Of a stretch of DNA of 64,000 nt, positions 55,518 to 64,000 are shown one piece after another; positions within the stretch are counted from its first letter, which is position 1, and each line of letters opens with the position of its first letter. Under the pieces are notes generated by a model that was given only the letters and a program-made list of their open reading frames with translations, was not told the DNA's origin and made no database searches. The stretch covers positions 1 through 64,000 of the forward strand of contig JANYAR010000001.1 of the NCBI GenBank assembly GCA_025361185.1, read 5' to 3'. The position numbers were made by a program, and so were the translations under genes. This stretch comes from Alphaproteobacteria bacterium (GTDB lineage Bacteria; Pseudomonadota; Alphaproteobacteria; Micropepsales; Micropepsaceae).

Positions 55518-58121
55518 TCACACCTCCGGATCGTGCATTTGCAAAGTGTGCTCCGGCGCGCCCAGCAGCGCCGGTGACAAGAACAAGGTCGTCGCCAATA
55601 CCCAGAACAGCGAAATCATCAGCAGCTCGCCCATGCTGGCGGTGCCGGGATGAACGCTCAGCCACAGCGTGCCGAAGCCCGACGCGGTGGTGGCGGCGGA
55701 GAAGATCACGGCGCGGGTGAGGCTGGAGGCCAAAAAGCAGCGCTGGCCGTGCCGCCAGGCGACCACAAAATAAATGTTGAAGGCGACGCCGATACCCAGC
55801 AGCAGCGGCAGGGCGATGACATTGGCGAAATTCAATCTAAGACCCAGCACCACACAGGTTGCCAGGGTCAAAAGGCCTGACAGCACCAGCGGCGCCAGGG
55901 TCATCAGCACGTCATGGACGCTCTTCAGCACCAGAGACAGCAGGATGATGATGACCAGGAACGACAGGATGCCGGCTTCAAGGAATGCGCCCACGATCGT
56001 CTTGCCCGATTCGCGGATGGAGATGGGTGCGCCGGTCGCCTGCGGCGCCACGCTCAGCACCTGGTCGGAAAAGGCCGACAAGGCGGCGGAATCGTTGCTG
56101 GTGTCCTTGGGGAAGACCTGGATGCGGGCGGAGCCGTCAGCCGCCACCCAGTCCGAGCGTATGTCGGCGGGCATGGTGGCGGCGGTGACGGGCGCGGCCT
56201 TCAGGGAATCGGACACCTGGCTCAGCATGGTCCTCATGCCCGGAACCGTGGCCCTGCGGGCCCGCTCCAGGGCTCCAGGACCAGCCTTGACCACGGCATC
56301 CAGCGCATCAGCCAGGCGGCGCGCATCCCTGGCGGGCTTGTCTTGGGCATTGCCGGCGGCGGCGCGCAGTTTTTCCGCGGTGCTCCTGAACACAAGGATA
56401 GACTCTGCGTCGGTGGGCCGTGCCGCGACCTCGAACGGGTTGAGAGTGGAGTCCAGAAGATTGTTGGCGTCGGCAATAAGCACTAGTTTTTCTGTCTGCT
56501 GTTCGGGCACCCAGCTGGAGAGGGTGATGGTCTGGCCCACCAGCGGTTCCTGCGCGATGCGCGTGGCGACGGCGTCGGCGACGGCCAGCGATACCGCGGG
56601 CACGTCGATGGTGTTGGGCGAGGTTATGGGATTTTTCATCAGGTCGAGCAGGGTGGAAACCGATTCCACCTTGGGACTGCGAAGATCCAGCGGATTGGAA
56701 TCGAACTTCACAAAAGCCATCAATCCCAGCGACACCGCCCCCGCCGCCACCGCGATGCGGATGACGTTGCGGCGATTGCGGGTCATGAAATCGTCGAGCC
56801 GGCCCAGGCTGCGAAAGCCGACATCCTCGTCCTCACCGGGCGGATTGAGCAACATCAACAAAGCGGGCAGCAATGTGATGGAAAGCAGGAAGGCCACGAT
56901 CATGCCGATGCCGGCCACCTTGCCCAATTCGGCAACGCCGGTGTAGGTGGTGGGCAGGAACGAGAAAAATCCTGCGGCAGTGGCGCCGGCGGCTAGCGCC
57001 AAGGGAATGCCCACGCCGCGCCCGGTAGCGGCCAGCGCGCCCGGCAGATCATCATTGCGGTGGCGTTCGCTGCGATAGCGCACCGAAAATTGGATGCCGA
57101 AGTCGACACCCAAACCGACAAAAAGCGCGATGAAGGCGATGGAGATGATGTTGAACACGCCCACCGCCTTCAGGCCTATGCCCATGGTGATGGCCAGGCC
57201 GACGAACAGGGTGACGAGGATGGCGGAGATGATCTTGAAGCTCTTCAGCGCCAGCCACAGGGTCAACAGCACGCCGCCCATCATCGCCGCCACCATCAGG
57301 CCGGCCCGGTCGGTGAGCGTGGCGAATTCCTCATCCGACAGCGGCACCGGCCCGGTCAGGCGCACCTTCACGCCACGCTCCGGCGTCAGGCCCAGGTCGC
57401 GGGCATGGGCGCGGATGGCCTCATCGGCCTCCAGCCCCGGCTCCAGGGCGTTGAAATCCAGCCTCGGTTTGACATAGATGTAGTCGCGGATTTCCTCCGG
57501 CCGGGGCGGTGCCCCGGTGATCAGGGAGCGCCAGGAGAGATAATCAGTCTTGCCATGCGCGGCGGCGTCGAAAACATCGGCAAAGCGCACCATGGGCATG
57601 TCGATGTCGGCCAGCTTGGCCTGTCCGGCGCTGACCCCCATCAGCACGGTGGAAAGATTGTTCATGATCCCGCGCAAGCTGGGATCGGCCGCCAGTCCGC
57701 CCAGGAAGGGCTGCGCCTTGATCAGTTGCTGGACCGTGTCCTGAACCTCCTTCAGGGACAGAAACAGCAGTCCGTATTGACTGAAGAAGGCGCCGCCATC
57801 GGGACGGCGGACATGGCTGAACAGCTTGGTGTCGTCTGCCAGCGCCTTGGTCAGCCGTGCGGTGGCGGATTCCGTCAGCTCCGGCGTGAGCCCGTCAACC
57901 ACCACCAAGGTCAGGTTGCTTTGTTGCGGGAAGATTGCGTCGAATTGCGCCTGGCGCATGCGCCAACCCACCTTGGCGTCGATCAGCTGCTCGCTGTCGG
58001 TGTTCATGGCGAAATTCTGATAGGTGTACCAGCCCGCGCCACCCGCCAGCAGCAGGCAAATCACGATTACGGCCGTTGGGACCCGGCAGCAAAAGGCGAC
58101 GATTCGCTCAATGACCATCAT
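55518..58121 (-). CDS. hpnN: Hopanoid RND transporter HpnN
   Basis: MMVIERIVAFCCRVPTAVIVICLLLAGGAGWYTYQNFAMNTDSEQLID; FVGLGVDFGIQFSVRYRSER; 867 aa MMPL/RND; context. Confidence 0.94.
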   Translation of the reverse strand: MMVIERIVAFCCRVPTAVIVICLLLAGGAGWYTYQNFAMNTDSEQLIDAKVGWRMRQAQFDAIFPQQSNLTLVVVDGLTPELTESATARLTKALADDTKLFSHVRRPDGGAFFSQYGLLFLSLKEVQDTVQQLIKAQPFLGGLAADPSLRGIMNNLSTVLMGVSAGQAKLADIDMPMVRFADVFDAAAHGKTDYLSWRSLITGAPPRPEEIRDYIYVKPRLDFNALEPGLEADEAIRAHARDLGLTPERGVKVRLTGPVPLSDEEFATLTDRAGLMVAAMMGGVLLTLWLALKSFKIISAILVTLFVGLAITMGIGLKAVGVFNIISIAFIALFVGLGVDFGIQFSVRYRSERHRNDDLPGALAATGRGVGIPLALAAGATAAGFFSFLPTTYTGVAELGKVAGIGMIVAFLLSITLLPALLMLLNPPGEDEDVGFRSLGRLDDFMTRNRRNVIRIAVAAGAVSLGLMAFVKFDSNPLDLRSPKVESVSTLLDLMKNPITSPNTIDVPAVSLAVADAVATRIAQEPLVGQTITLSSWVPEQQTEKLVLIADANNLLDSTLNPFEVAARPTDAESILVFRSTAEKLRAAAGNAQDKPARDARRLADALDAVVKAGPGALERARRATVPGMRTMLSQVSDSLKAAPVTAATMPADIRSDWVAADGSARIQVFPKDTSNDSAALSAFSDQVLSVAPQATGAPISIRESGKTIVGAFLEAGILSFLVIIILLSLVLKSVHDVLMTLAPLVLSGLLTLATCVVLGLRLNFANVIALPLLLGIGVAFNIYFVVAWRHGQRCFLASSLTRAVIFSAATTASGFGTLWLSVHPGTASMGELLMISLFWVLATTLFLSPALLGAPEHTLQMHDPEV

Positions 58122-58163
58122 GAGCCGGTTTAGAGCATTTTTGGTCCATTGTTAAAAGCCAAA

Positions 58164-58886
58164 CTAGAAATCGGGCAATTCCGCGGTCCGAACGCTGCGG
58201 TTCTCGATCAGGCGCGCCCGGCGCTCCAGATACAGGGTTCTGGTGGTGGCGTAAAAGTCCACGCTGGCGCGCTCGACATCGTGAAGGGATGCCATGTTCG
58301 CCGCCCGGTTATCCATGGACCCCAGGGTGGACTTCATCAGCCCGACATAGTTGCGGCCGTCATAGCGCACATAGCGAAGCGGCGTGGCATAGCCGTCGAG
58401 ATAGTTGCCGGCGAAATCGCGCACATCGGTGGACCCGCGAAAGGGCAGGACGAGATAAGGGCCGGCCGGCACGCCATAGGTTCCCATCGTCTCGCCGAAA
58501 TCGCGGTTGCGACCCGGCATGCCCCAATTGGTGGCGACATCGAAGATCCCTGCGACACCGATGGTACTGTTGACTAGGAAGCGTCCCGCCGCGATGCCGG
58601 CATCTTCCAGACGGACCTGCAACAGGCTGTTGGCGACGGTGACCGGACCGCCCAGATTGTCCAGCATATTGTGCAGGCCGCCGCGCACGGACCCCGGCAC
58701 GGTTTCACGATAGGCGGTGACGGCCGGCCGGCCGGCGTGGCGGTCCAGCCGCTGATTAATATCGAAGAAGAAGCGGTTTACATTTTCGAATGGGTCGGAC
58801 ATCGCTTGTGCATCCTGCTGCGGCGTGGCGCAGCCTGCCGCCACCAGCCCTAAAGCAAGAAACCCGATCACGCGGAATATTCGCAT
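58164..58886 (-). CDS. mlaA: MlaA (VacJ) family lipoprotein
   Basis: Lipobox LVAAGCATP; SDPFENVNRFFFDINQRLD; PAGPYLVLPFRGSTDVRDF. Confidence 0.93.
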   Translation of the reverse strand: MRIFRVIGFLALGLVAAGCATPQQDAQAMSDPFENVNRFFFDINQRLDRHAGRPAVTAYRETVPGSVRGGLHNMLDNLGGPVTVANSLLQVRLEDAGIAAGRFLVNSTIGVAGIFDVATNWGMPGRNRDFGETMGTYGVPAGPYLVLPFRGSTDVRDFAGNYLDGYATPLRYVRYDGRNYVGLMKSTLGSMDNRAANMASLHDVERASVDFYATTRTLYLERRARLIENRSVRTAELPDF

Positions 58887-59102
58887 TGCTCCACTTGGCG
58901 CCTGCTTTTTGCAGGTCGCGCAAGCCCCACCATCACGGGGGAAAGCTAATCACCCTGGACCGGGGCGCGGAAGGGGTCTTGCCGCGCCTGTTCACCTTGT
59001 TGGAAGATAAATCGGTCCAGGCGGCATTACTGGCGCGGGCGCACGCTTTCGCTTAAACATATTAAGCCTGGAATTTGTGCAGAGGCGTGTGAAAGGCAAA
59101 CG

Positions 59103-59390
59103 ATGACCCACCCTGAACTGCTGCGTCTGCGAGATAGTATCGACAATATCGATGCCGCGCTGATTCATATGCTGGCGGAGCGGTTCAGATGCACCCAGGC
59201 GGTGGGCGAGTTCAAGGCCGCCCATGACCTGCCGCCGGCCGATCCGTCGCGTGAGGCGGCGCAGATCGCGCGGCTGCGCAAGCTGGCGGAAGACGCCAAG
59301 CTGGATCCGGATTTCGCGGAGAAATTCCTCAACTTCATCGTGAAAGAAGTTATCAGACACCATGAGGCTATAGCGAAGAGCCGGGGTTAA
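59103..59390 (+). CDS. Chorismate mutase (AroQ type)
   Basis: LLRLRDSIDNIDAALIHMLAERFRCTQAVGEFKAAHDLPPADPSREAAQIARL; 95 aa. Confidence 0.92.
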   Translation: MTHPELLRLRDSIDNIDAALIHMLAERFRCTQAVGEFKAAHDLPPADPSREAAQIARLRKLAEDAKLDPDFAEKFLNFIVKEVIRHHEAIAKSRG

Positions 59391-59439
59391 GCTCGAGCGC
59401 CGCACATCGCGGCGCGACCTTCAGCTTCCGCCAGCTTTT

Positions 59440-59474
59440 CTTCCCCCTCGTGGCGAAGCCATACGAGGGGGAAG
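59440..59474. terminator. Perfect 12-bp inverted repeat in convergent gap; possible bidirectional terminator
   Basis: CTTCCCCCTCGT-11 nt-ACGAGGGGGAAG between convergent chorismate mutase and serA. Confidence 0.5.
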
Positions 59475-59525
59475 ATGTCGCAGCGAAGTGTCGGCGGAGC
59501 CGACCTGAGCTGCGACAGATGGGGG

Positions 59526-61118
59526 TCAGAAAACCAACGGCCGCGCATGTTTGACCTGCGGAAGCTTGGCAACAGCTTCGGCAACCGCGGCCGGCACTGG
59601 CCCGTCGACTTCGATCAAGGCAATGGCGTCCTGGCCCGGTGCGCTGCGGCCCAAAGTGAAGTTGGCGATATTGACCTTGGCGTCGCCCAGCATGGTGCCC
59701 AGCTTGCCGATAAAGCCCGGCTTGTCCTCATTGACGATATAGAACATGTGCGGCGCGAATTCGGCGTCCAGGTTGATGTCCTTGATCTGGATCAGGCGCG
59801 GACGGCCGTCGGAGAACACCGTGCCGGCGACGCGGCGGGTGGAATCGTCGCCCTTGGCATCGGTCATGTTCACCACCAGCTTGATGAAGCCTTCATAGAT
59901 TCCTTGCGCATCGCGGCGCGTCTCGCTGACTTTGATGCCGCGTTCCTTGGCGATCACCGGAGCGTTGACCATATTGACCTCCGACAGCATCGGCTTGAGC
60001 AGTCCGGCCAGCGCCGCCTGGGTCAGTGCCCTGGTGTTGAGCAGGGACGGCGTGCCTTCATAGATGATCTCCACCCCGGTCAGGCTGGCGCCGGTAAGCT
60101 GGCCCGCAAACGAACCCAGCTTTTCCGCCAGGGAAATCCAGGGACGCACTTTCTGGGCTTCCGAGGCCGAAATGGATGGCATGTTCAGCGCATTGATGAT
60201 GGCGCCGGTCAGCAGATAATCGGAAATCTGTTCGGCCACCTGCAACGCGACATTTTCCTGCGCTTCGGTGGTGGCTGCGCCCAGATGCGGCGTCGCCACG
60301 ACCTTTTCATTGCCGAACAGGATGTTTTCCTTGGCGGGCTCGGTCTCGAACACGTCCAGCGCCGCGCCGGCGACATGGCCATTGTCGATTGCCGCTTTCA
60401 ACGCATGTTCATCAATCAGCCCGCCACGGGCGCAGTTGATGATGCGCACGCCCTTCTTGGTCTTGGCGATGGCGTCGGCGGAAAGGATATTCTTGGTCTC
60501 CGGCGTCATCGGTACGTGCAGGGTGATGAAATCGGCCCGCGCCAGCAGGTCGTTCAGCTCCACCTTCTCGATGCCCAGATCGTTGGCGCGTTCCTGCGAC
60601 AGATAGGGGTCATAGGCGATGACCCGCATCTTCAGGCCCTTGGCGCGGTCGGCGACGATGCTGCCGATATTGCCGGCGCCGATCAGGCCCAGCACCTTGC
60701 CGGTGATCTCCACGCCCATGAAGCGGTTCTTTTCCCATTTGCCGGCCTGGGTCGAGGCATTGGCGGCCGGCAGTTCGCGCGCCAGCGCCAGCATAAGTGA
60801 GATGGCGTGTTCGGCGGTGGTGATGGAATTGCCGAACGGCGTGTTCATCACGATGACGCCGGCGGCGGTGGCGGCGGGAATGTCGACATTGTCCACGCCG
60901 ATGCCGGCGCGGCCCACAACCTTCAGATTCTTCGCCGCCTTCAGCACATCGGCGGTGAGCTTGGTGGCCGAGCGGATGGCGATGCCGTCATACTGGCCGA
61001 CGATCTTGATCAGCTCTTCCTTGGAAAGGCCGATCTTCACGTCGGCGTCCACCCCGCGTTCGCGGAAGATGGCGACGGCGGCGGGGGACAATTTGTCGGC
61101 GATCAGGACTTTGGGCAT
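59526..61118 (-). CDS. serA: D-3-phosphoglycerate dehydrogenase (with ACT domain)
   Basis: MPKVLIADKLSPAAVAIFRERGVDADVKIG, VGRAGIGVDNVDIPAATAAGVIVMNTPFGNS, ACT at C-term. ORF-track start 61403 reads over upstream gene. Confidence 0.95.
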   Translation of the reverse strand: MPKVLIADKLSPAAVAIFRERGVDADVKIGLSKEELIKIVGQYDGIAIRSATKLTADVLKAAKNLKVVGRAGIGVDNVDIPAATAAGVIVMNTPFGNSITTAEHAISLMLALARELPAANASTQAGKWEKNRFMGVEITGKVLGLIGAGNIGSIVADRAKGLKMRVIAYDPYLSQERANDLGIEKVELNDLLARADFITLHVPMTPETKNILSADAIAKTKKGVRIINCARGGLIDEHALKAAIDNGHVAGAALDVFETEPAKENILFGNEKVVATPHLGAATTEAQENVALQVAEQISDYLLTGAIINALNMPSISASEAQKVRPWISLAEKLGSFAGQLTGASLTGVEIIYEGTPSLLNTRALTQAALAGLLKPMLSEVNMVNAPVIAKERGIKVSETRRDAQGIYEGFIKLVVNMTDAKGDDSTRRVAGTVFSDGRPRLIQIKDINLDAEFAPHMFYIVNEDKPGFIGKLGTMLGDAKVNIANFTLGRSAPGQDAIALIEVDGPVPAAVAEAVAKLPQVKHARPLVF

Positions 61119-61138
61119 GGGGAAATTCCTTCCAGGGA

Positions 61139-61903
61139 TCAATTGAGAGTGGGGCCGCCAGAAGAGCGCGTGCGGCGTTGGTAGAAGGGCGCCACCTGCA
61201 GCAGCGCGTCGGTCAGGCCGATGCGGGTCTTGCGGTCGATGCGCTGTATGTCGAACACCATGCCGGGGATGGTCCCTTCCGCCGCCGCCTCGATGGACTG
61301 GATCAGCGATGGCCAGTCGCCGCCCGCGCTGGAATCCATTTCGATGCCGACCAGCGGATGGGGCTGCTTGGTGCGGTCGGCGAAGGTGACCTGGATCATC
61401 CACGCGGCCTCAATGTCGGGACGGGCGGCAAACACCGTCGTCAGGGTTTCCACCAGCGCCATGGGATAATCCGCTTCGCCGACAATGGTGCGGACGTCTC
61501 CGGGGCGTGGCGGGTCCAGCAATTGGGCAACCTGACTGGCCAAAAACTCTTTGCCGTATTCCGAAGCCGGATTGAGGGTGACCGGCGCGCCGCGCGTCAG
61601 CTCCAACAGGGCACGGCCGTTGATGCTGAGAAATTTGCTTTCTTGCTTCACATAGTCCTGCATGCGCTTCAAACAAGAGAAGACCGGCAGGAACCGGCCG
61701 CCATCCTTGATGCCGGTGACCAGATTCCATTTTCCGCCCGGCGCCTGGGTGAATTTCTCGGTTGCGTCTTCCTTGCCTTCCACCGTGCCCAGCACCAGCA
61801 GATCATGTTCCAGCAGCAGGCGATAAAATTCCGATGCGGTTGCCGGATTTTTCACCGCCGCCACCAGCGCCTGCTCCAGTTCGTTTTCCGGAATGAACGG
61901 CAT
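61139..61903 (-). CDS. SseB (enhanced serine sensitivity) family protein
   Basis: PFIPENELEQALVAAVKNPATASEFYRLLLEHDLLVLG...FLPVFSCLKRMQDYV...LSINGRALLELTRGAPVTLNPASEYGKEF. Confidence 0.75.
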   Translation of the reverse strand: MPFIPENELEQALVAAVKNPATASEFYRLLLEHDLLVLGTVEGKEDATEKFTQAPGGKWNLVTGIKDGGRFLPVFSCLKRMQDYVKQESKFLSINGRALLELTRGAPVTLNPASEYGKEFLASQVAQLLDPPRPGDVRTIVGEADYPMALVETLTTVFAARPDIEAAWMIQVTFADRTKQPHPLVGIEMDSSAGGDWPSLIQSIEAAAEGTIPGMVFDIQRIDRKTRIGLTDALLQVAPFYQRRTRSSGGPTLN

Positions 61904-61915
61904 GGCAAACTCCCT

Positions 61916-63085
61916 TCAGGCCTTGATCTGCTGCCAGGCCCAGTCCAGCCAAGGCGTCAGGGCTTCGATGTCCGCCTTGTCCACGGTGGCGCCGCACCAG
62001 ATGCGCAAGCCTGGCGGCGCGGCGCGGTAGCCGGCGACGTCCAGCGCCACGCCTTCCTTTTCCAGCAGGCCGCACATCTTCTTGATCGCCTCGGCCTTGG
62101 CGTCGTCGGCCAGGGCCATAAAGGCGGGATCGGTGATGGCTATGCAGACGCTGGTGTTGGAACGGATGGTGGCATCTTTTGCCAGGAATCCGGCCCAGTT
62201 GGACTTCTGCACCCATTGCTCCAGCACGCGCAGATTGTCGTTGGAACGCTGGATCAACGCTTTCAATCCGCCCAGGCTTTCCGCCCAGCCCAGCGCGTCG
62301 AGATAATCCTCCACCGCCACCATCGATGGCGTGTTGATGGTCTCGCCCTCGAAAATGCCCTCCACGATCTTGCCGCCTTTGGTCATGCGGAAGATTTTCG
62401 GCAGTGGCCAGGGCGGGGTGTAGCTTTCCAGCCGCGCCACGGCGCGAGGGCTTAAGACCAGGATGCCGTGTGCGGCTTCCCCGCCCAGCACCTTCTGCCA
62501 GGAGAAGGTGGTGACATCGAGCTTGTCCCACGGCAGATCCATCGCAAAGGCGGCCGATGTGGCGTCGCAAATGGTCAGGCCTTCGCGGTCAGCCGCAATC
62601 CAGTCGCCACCCGGAACTTTCACGCCGCTGGTGGTGCCGTTCCACACAAACACCGCGTCATGCGCCGGGTTGTATTGTGTCAGGTCGGGAATTTCGCCGT
62701 ACGCCGCCTTGAAGACGCGCGCGTCTTTCAGCTTGAGCTGCTTGACCGCATCGGTGATCCAATCCTCCGAAAAGCTTTCCCAGGCGAACAGGTCCACGGC
62801 GCGCGCGCCCAGCATCGACCACAGCGCCATCTCGACCGCGCCGGTGTCGGAGGCGGGCACGATACCCAGGCGGTATTCGGCGGGTACGCCGAGCAGCTTT
62901 TTGGTGCGCTCGATTGCGTCCTTGAGCTTGGCCTTGCCGGGCTTGGAGCGGTGGGAGCGTCCCACCAGCGCGCCCTTGAGGGCCTCAGGCGTCCAGCCGG
63001 GGCGCTTGGCGCACGGTCCGGACGAAAAAAAAGGCCGCGCGGGACGCACAGCCGGTTGTTTGCCTTCTTTGGCAACTTCAGTCAT
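61916..63085 (-). CDS. serC: Phosphoserine aminotransferase
   Basis: [95 protein letters not shown]. Confidence 0.94.
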   Translation of the reverse strand: MTEVAKEGKQPAVRPARPFFSSGPCAKRPGWTPEALKGALVGRSHRSKPGKAKLKDAIERTKKLLGVPAEYRLGIVPASDTGAVEMALWSMLGARAVDLFAWESFSEDWITDAVKQLKLKDARVFKAAYGEIPDLTQYNPAHDAVFVWNGTTSGVKVPGGDWIAADREGLTICDATSAAFAMDLPWDKLDVTTFSWQKVLGGEAAHGILVLSPRAVARLESYTPPWPLPKIFRMTKGGKIVEGIFEGETINTPSMVAVEDYLDALGWAESLGGLKALIQRSNDNLRVLEQWVQKSNWAGFLAKDATIRSNTSVCIAITDPAFMALADDAKAEAIKKMCGLLEKEGVALDVAGYRAAPPGLRIWCGATVDKADIEALTPWLDWAWQQIKA

Positions 63086-63265
63086 CGCGGTTCATTCCTT
63101 CCAGAATGATAGCGCCTCGTTGGGGAGGCGTGGCCCGCCGCCGATATAGGCGTGGGCGATCCGCACGTCAACGCAGGAATCGGCGAAAAATGGGGAGAAA
63201 CTGCAAGCTATTGGCGCGTCTCAAAAAAACGCGGGAACCTGCGGCGATCCAGGATTGAATTGCGA

Positions 63266-64000
63266 TCAGACCTCGATTTCGCCGGTCAGGTAAAGCGCGC
63301 ATTCGCCCTGGATGATGGTGCGATCGCCAGCGTCGGTGCACAGCAGATCGCCGCCGCGTGGCGAGGCCTGGCGCGCCTTCAGGACTTTCTTGCCCAACCG
63401 CTTGGCCCAATAGGGTGTCAGGGTGCAGTGGGCAGAGCCGGTGACGGGATCCTCGGGAATGCCATAGCCGATGGAAAAGAAGCGAGAGACGAAATCATAA
63501 CCTCGATCGCCAGGCGCCGTGACGATCAGGCTCCAAAGACCCAACGCCTCGAGCACTGGCGCGATCGCGCCAGGTCCCGCCAAGCCGCGAATGATGCCGG
63601 GATCATCCCACACCGCCATGAACTTCTGTCCCCGCAACAGCGTGTGGGGCGCAACCACGCCCAGCGCCGCGCCGATTCGCGCTGCCGCATCGGATGGGCC
63701 GTCATAGGGTGTCGCGAGGTCTGCCGGCAGCGACATGCGGCCCCCGCCATCGGGCGCCCGCGTGACAGTCAGTTCGCCCGAGCGCGTCTGGAAGCGCACG
63801 GTTTTCAGATCGGGATCGAGGAGGTGTAACACGACATGGGCGCTGGCCAGGGTTGCGTGACCGCACAGGTCGATCTCGGCCTTGGGCGTAAACCAGCGCA
63901 GGTCATAGGCGCCGGGCGCTGTTTGCACGAAAAAGGCGGTTTCAGAAACATTGTTCTCGCCCGCGATGCGCTGCATCATCTGCGCATCCAGCCAGCTTTC
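63266..64000 (-). CDS. PhzF family epimerase/isomerase, partial (runs off right edge)
   Basis: ...ESWLDAQMMQRIAGENNVSETAFFVQTAPGAYDLRWFTPKAEIDLCGHATLASAHV; frame open to base 64000. Confidence 0.9.
   Translation of the reverse strand, partial: ESWLDAQMMQRIAGENNVSETAFFVQTAPGAYDLRWFTPKAEIDLCGHATLASAHVVLHLLDPDLKTVRFQTRSGELTVTRAPDGGGRMSLPADLATPYDGPSDAAARIGAALGVVAPHTLLRGQKFMAVWDDPGIIRGLAGPGAIAPVLEALGLWSLIVTAPGDRGYDFVSRFFSIGYGIPEDPVTGSAHCTLTPYWAKRLGKKVLKARQASPRGGDLLCTDAGDRTIIQGECALYLTGEIEV

Noticed and set aside
59475-60800. 441-aa + strand ORF
   Set aside because: Antisense shadow of serA.
1-64000. Search by eye for tRNA, rRNA, integrase, transposase, toxin-antitoxin and defence genes
   Set aside because: None recognised; the novelty in this window is metabolic/envelope-related rather than mobile-element or immunity-related.

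Overview
The window looks like a high-GC alphaproteobacterial chromosome segment; taxon is inferred from gene content and was not searched. I found no rRNA, tRNA, CRISPR, IS or phage genes. Left part (about 1.6-13.7 kb, + strand): a cluster for exported proteins with a Tat-type beta-propeller, a Tat-type glycoside-hydrolase-like protein, an esterase, a Planctomycete-type cytochrome/DUF1549/DUF1553 protein, a DUF1501 protein, a second cytochrome c with LRR-like tail, a cytochrome b561 and an NHL propeller. Next comes a - strand sugar-acid-type cassette (FMN 2-hydroxyacid dehydrogenase, MFS, enolase superfamily), then an esterase, LysR, an AcrAB-type RND pump, DusB, and a PadR-DUF1700-DUF2807(x3) operon. 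Then a TPP-enzyme/GNAT/free ACP/deacetylase group, a cysteine-free MetA homologue preceded by a MetY N-terminal fragment, and a TPR-2OG oxygenase-like protein. Right half: an almost complete hopanoid locus (hpnI-J-K, two novel-looking diiron proteins, hpnL-A-B-C-D-E, shc, hpnG, hpnH, ispH, ispA, hpnM, hpnN, mlaA), followed by chorismate mutase, serA, sseB-like, serC and a partial PhzF gene. Best candidate for something undescribed: the two paralogous (EX28-33EEX2H)2 diiron proteins translationally coupled to each other and to hpnL inside the hopanoid operon. Next best are the Planctomycete-like exported redox module and the Cys-to-Ser MetA homologue.
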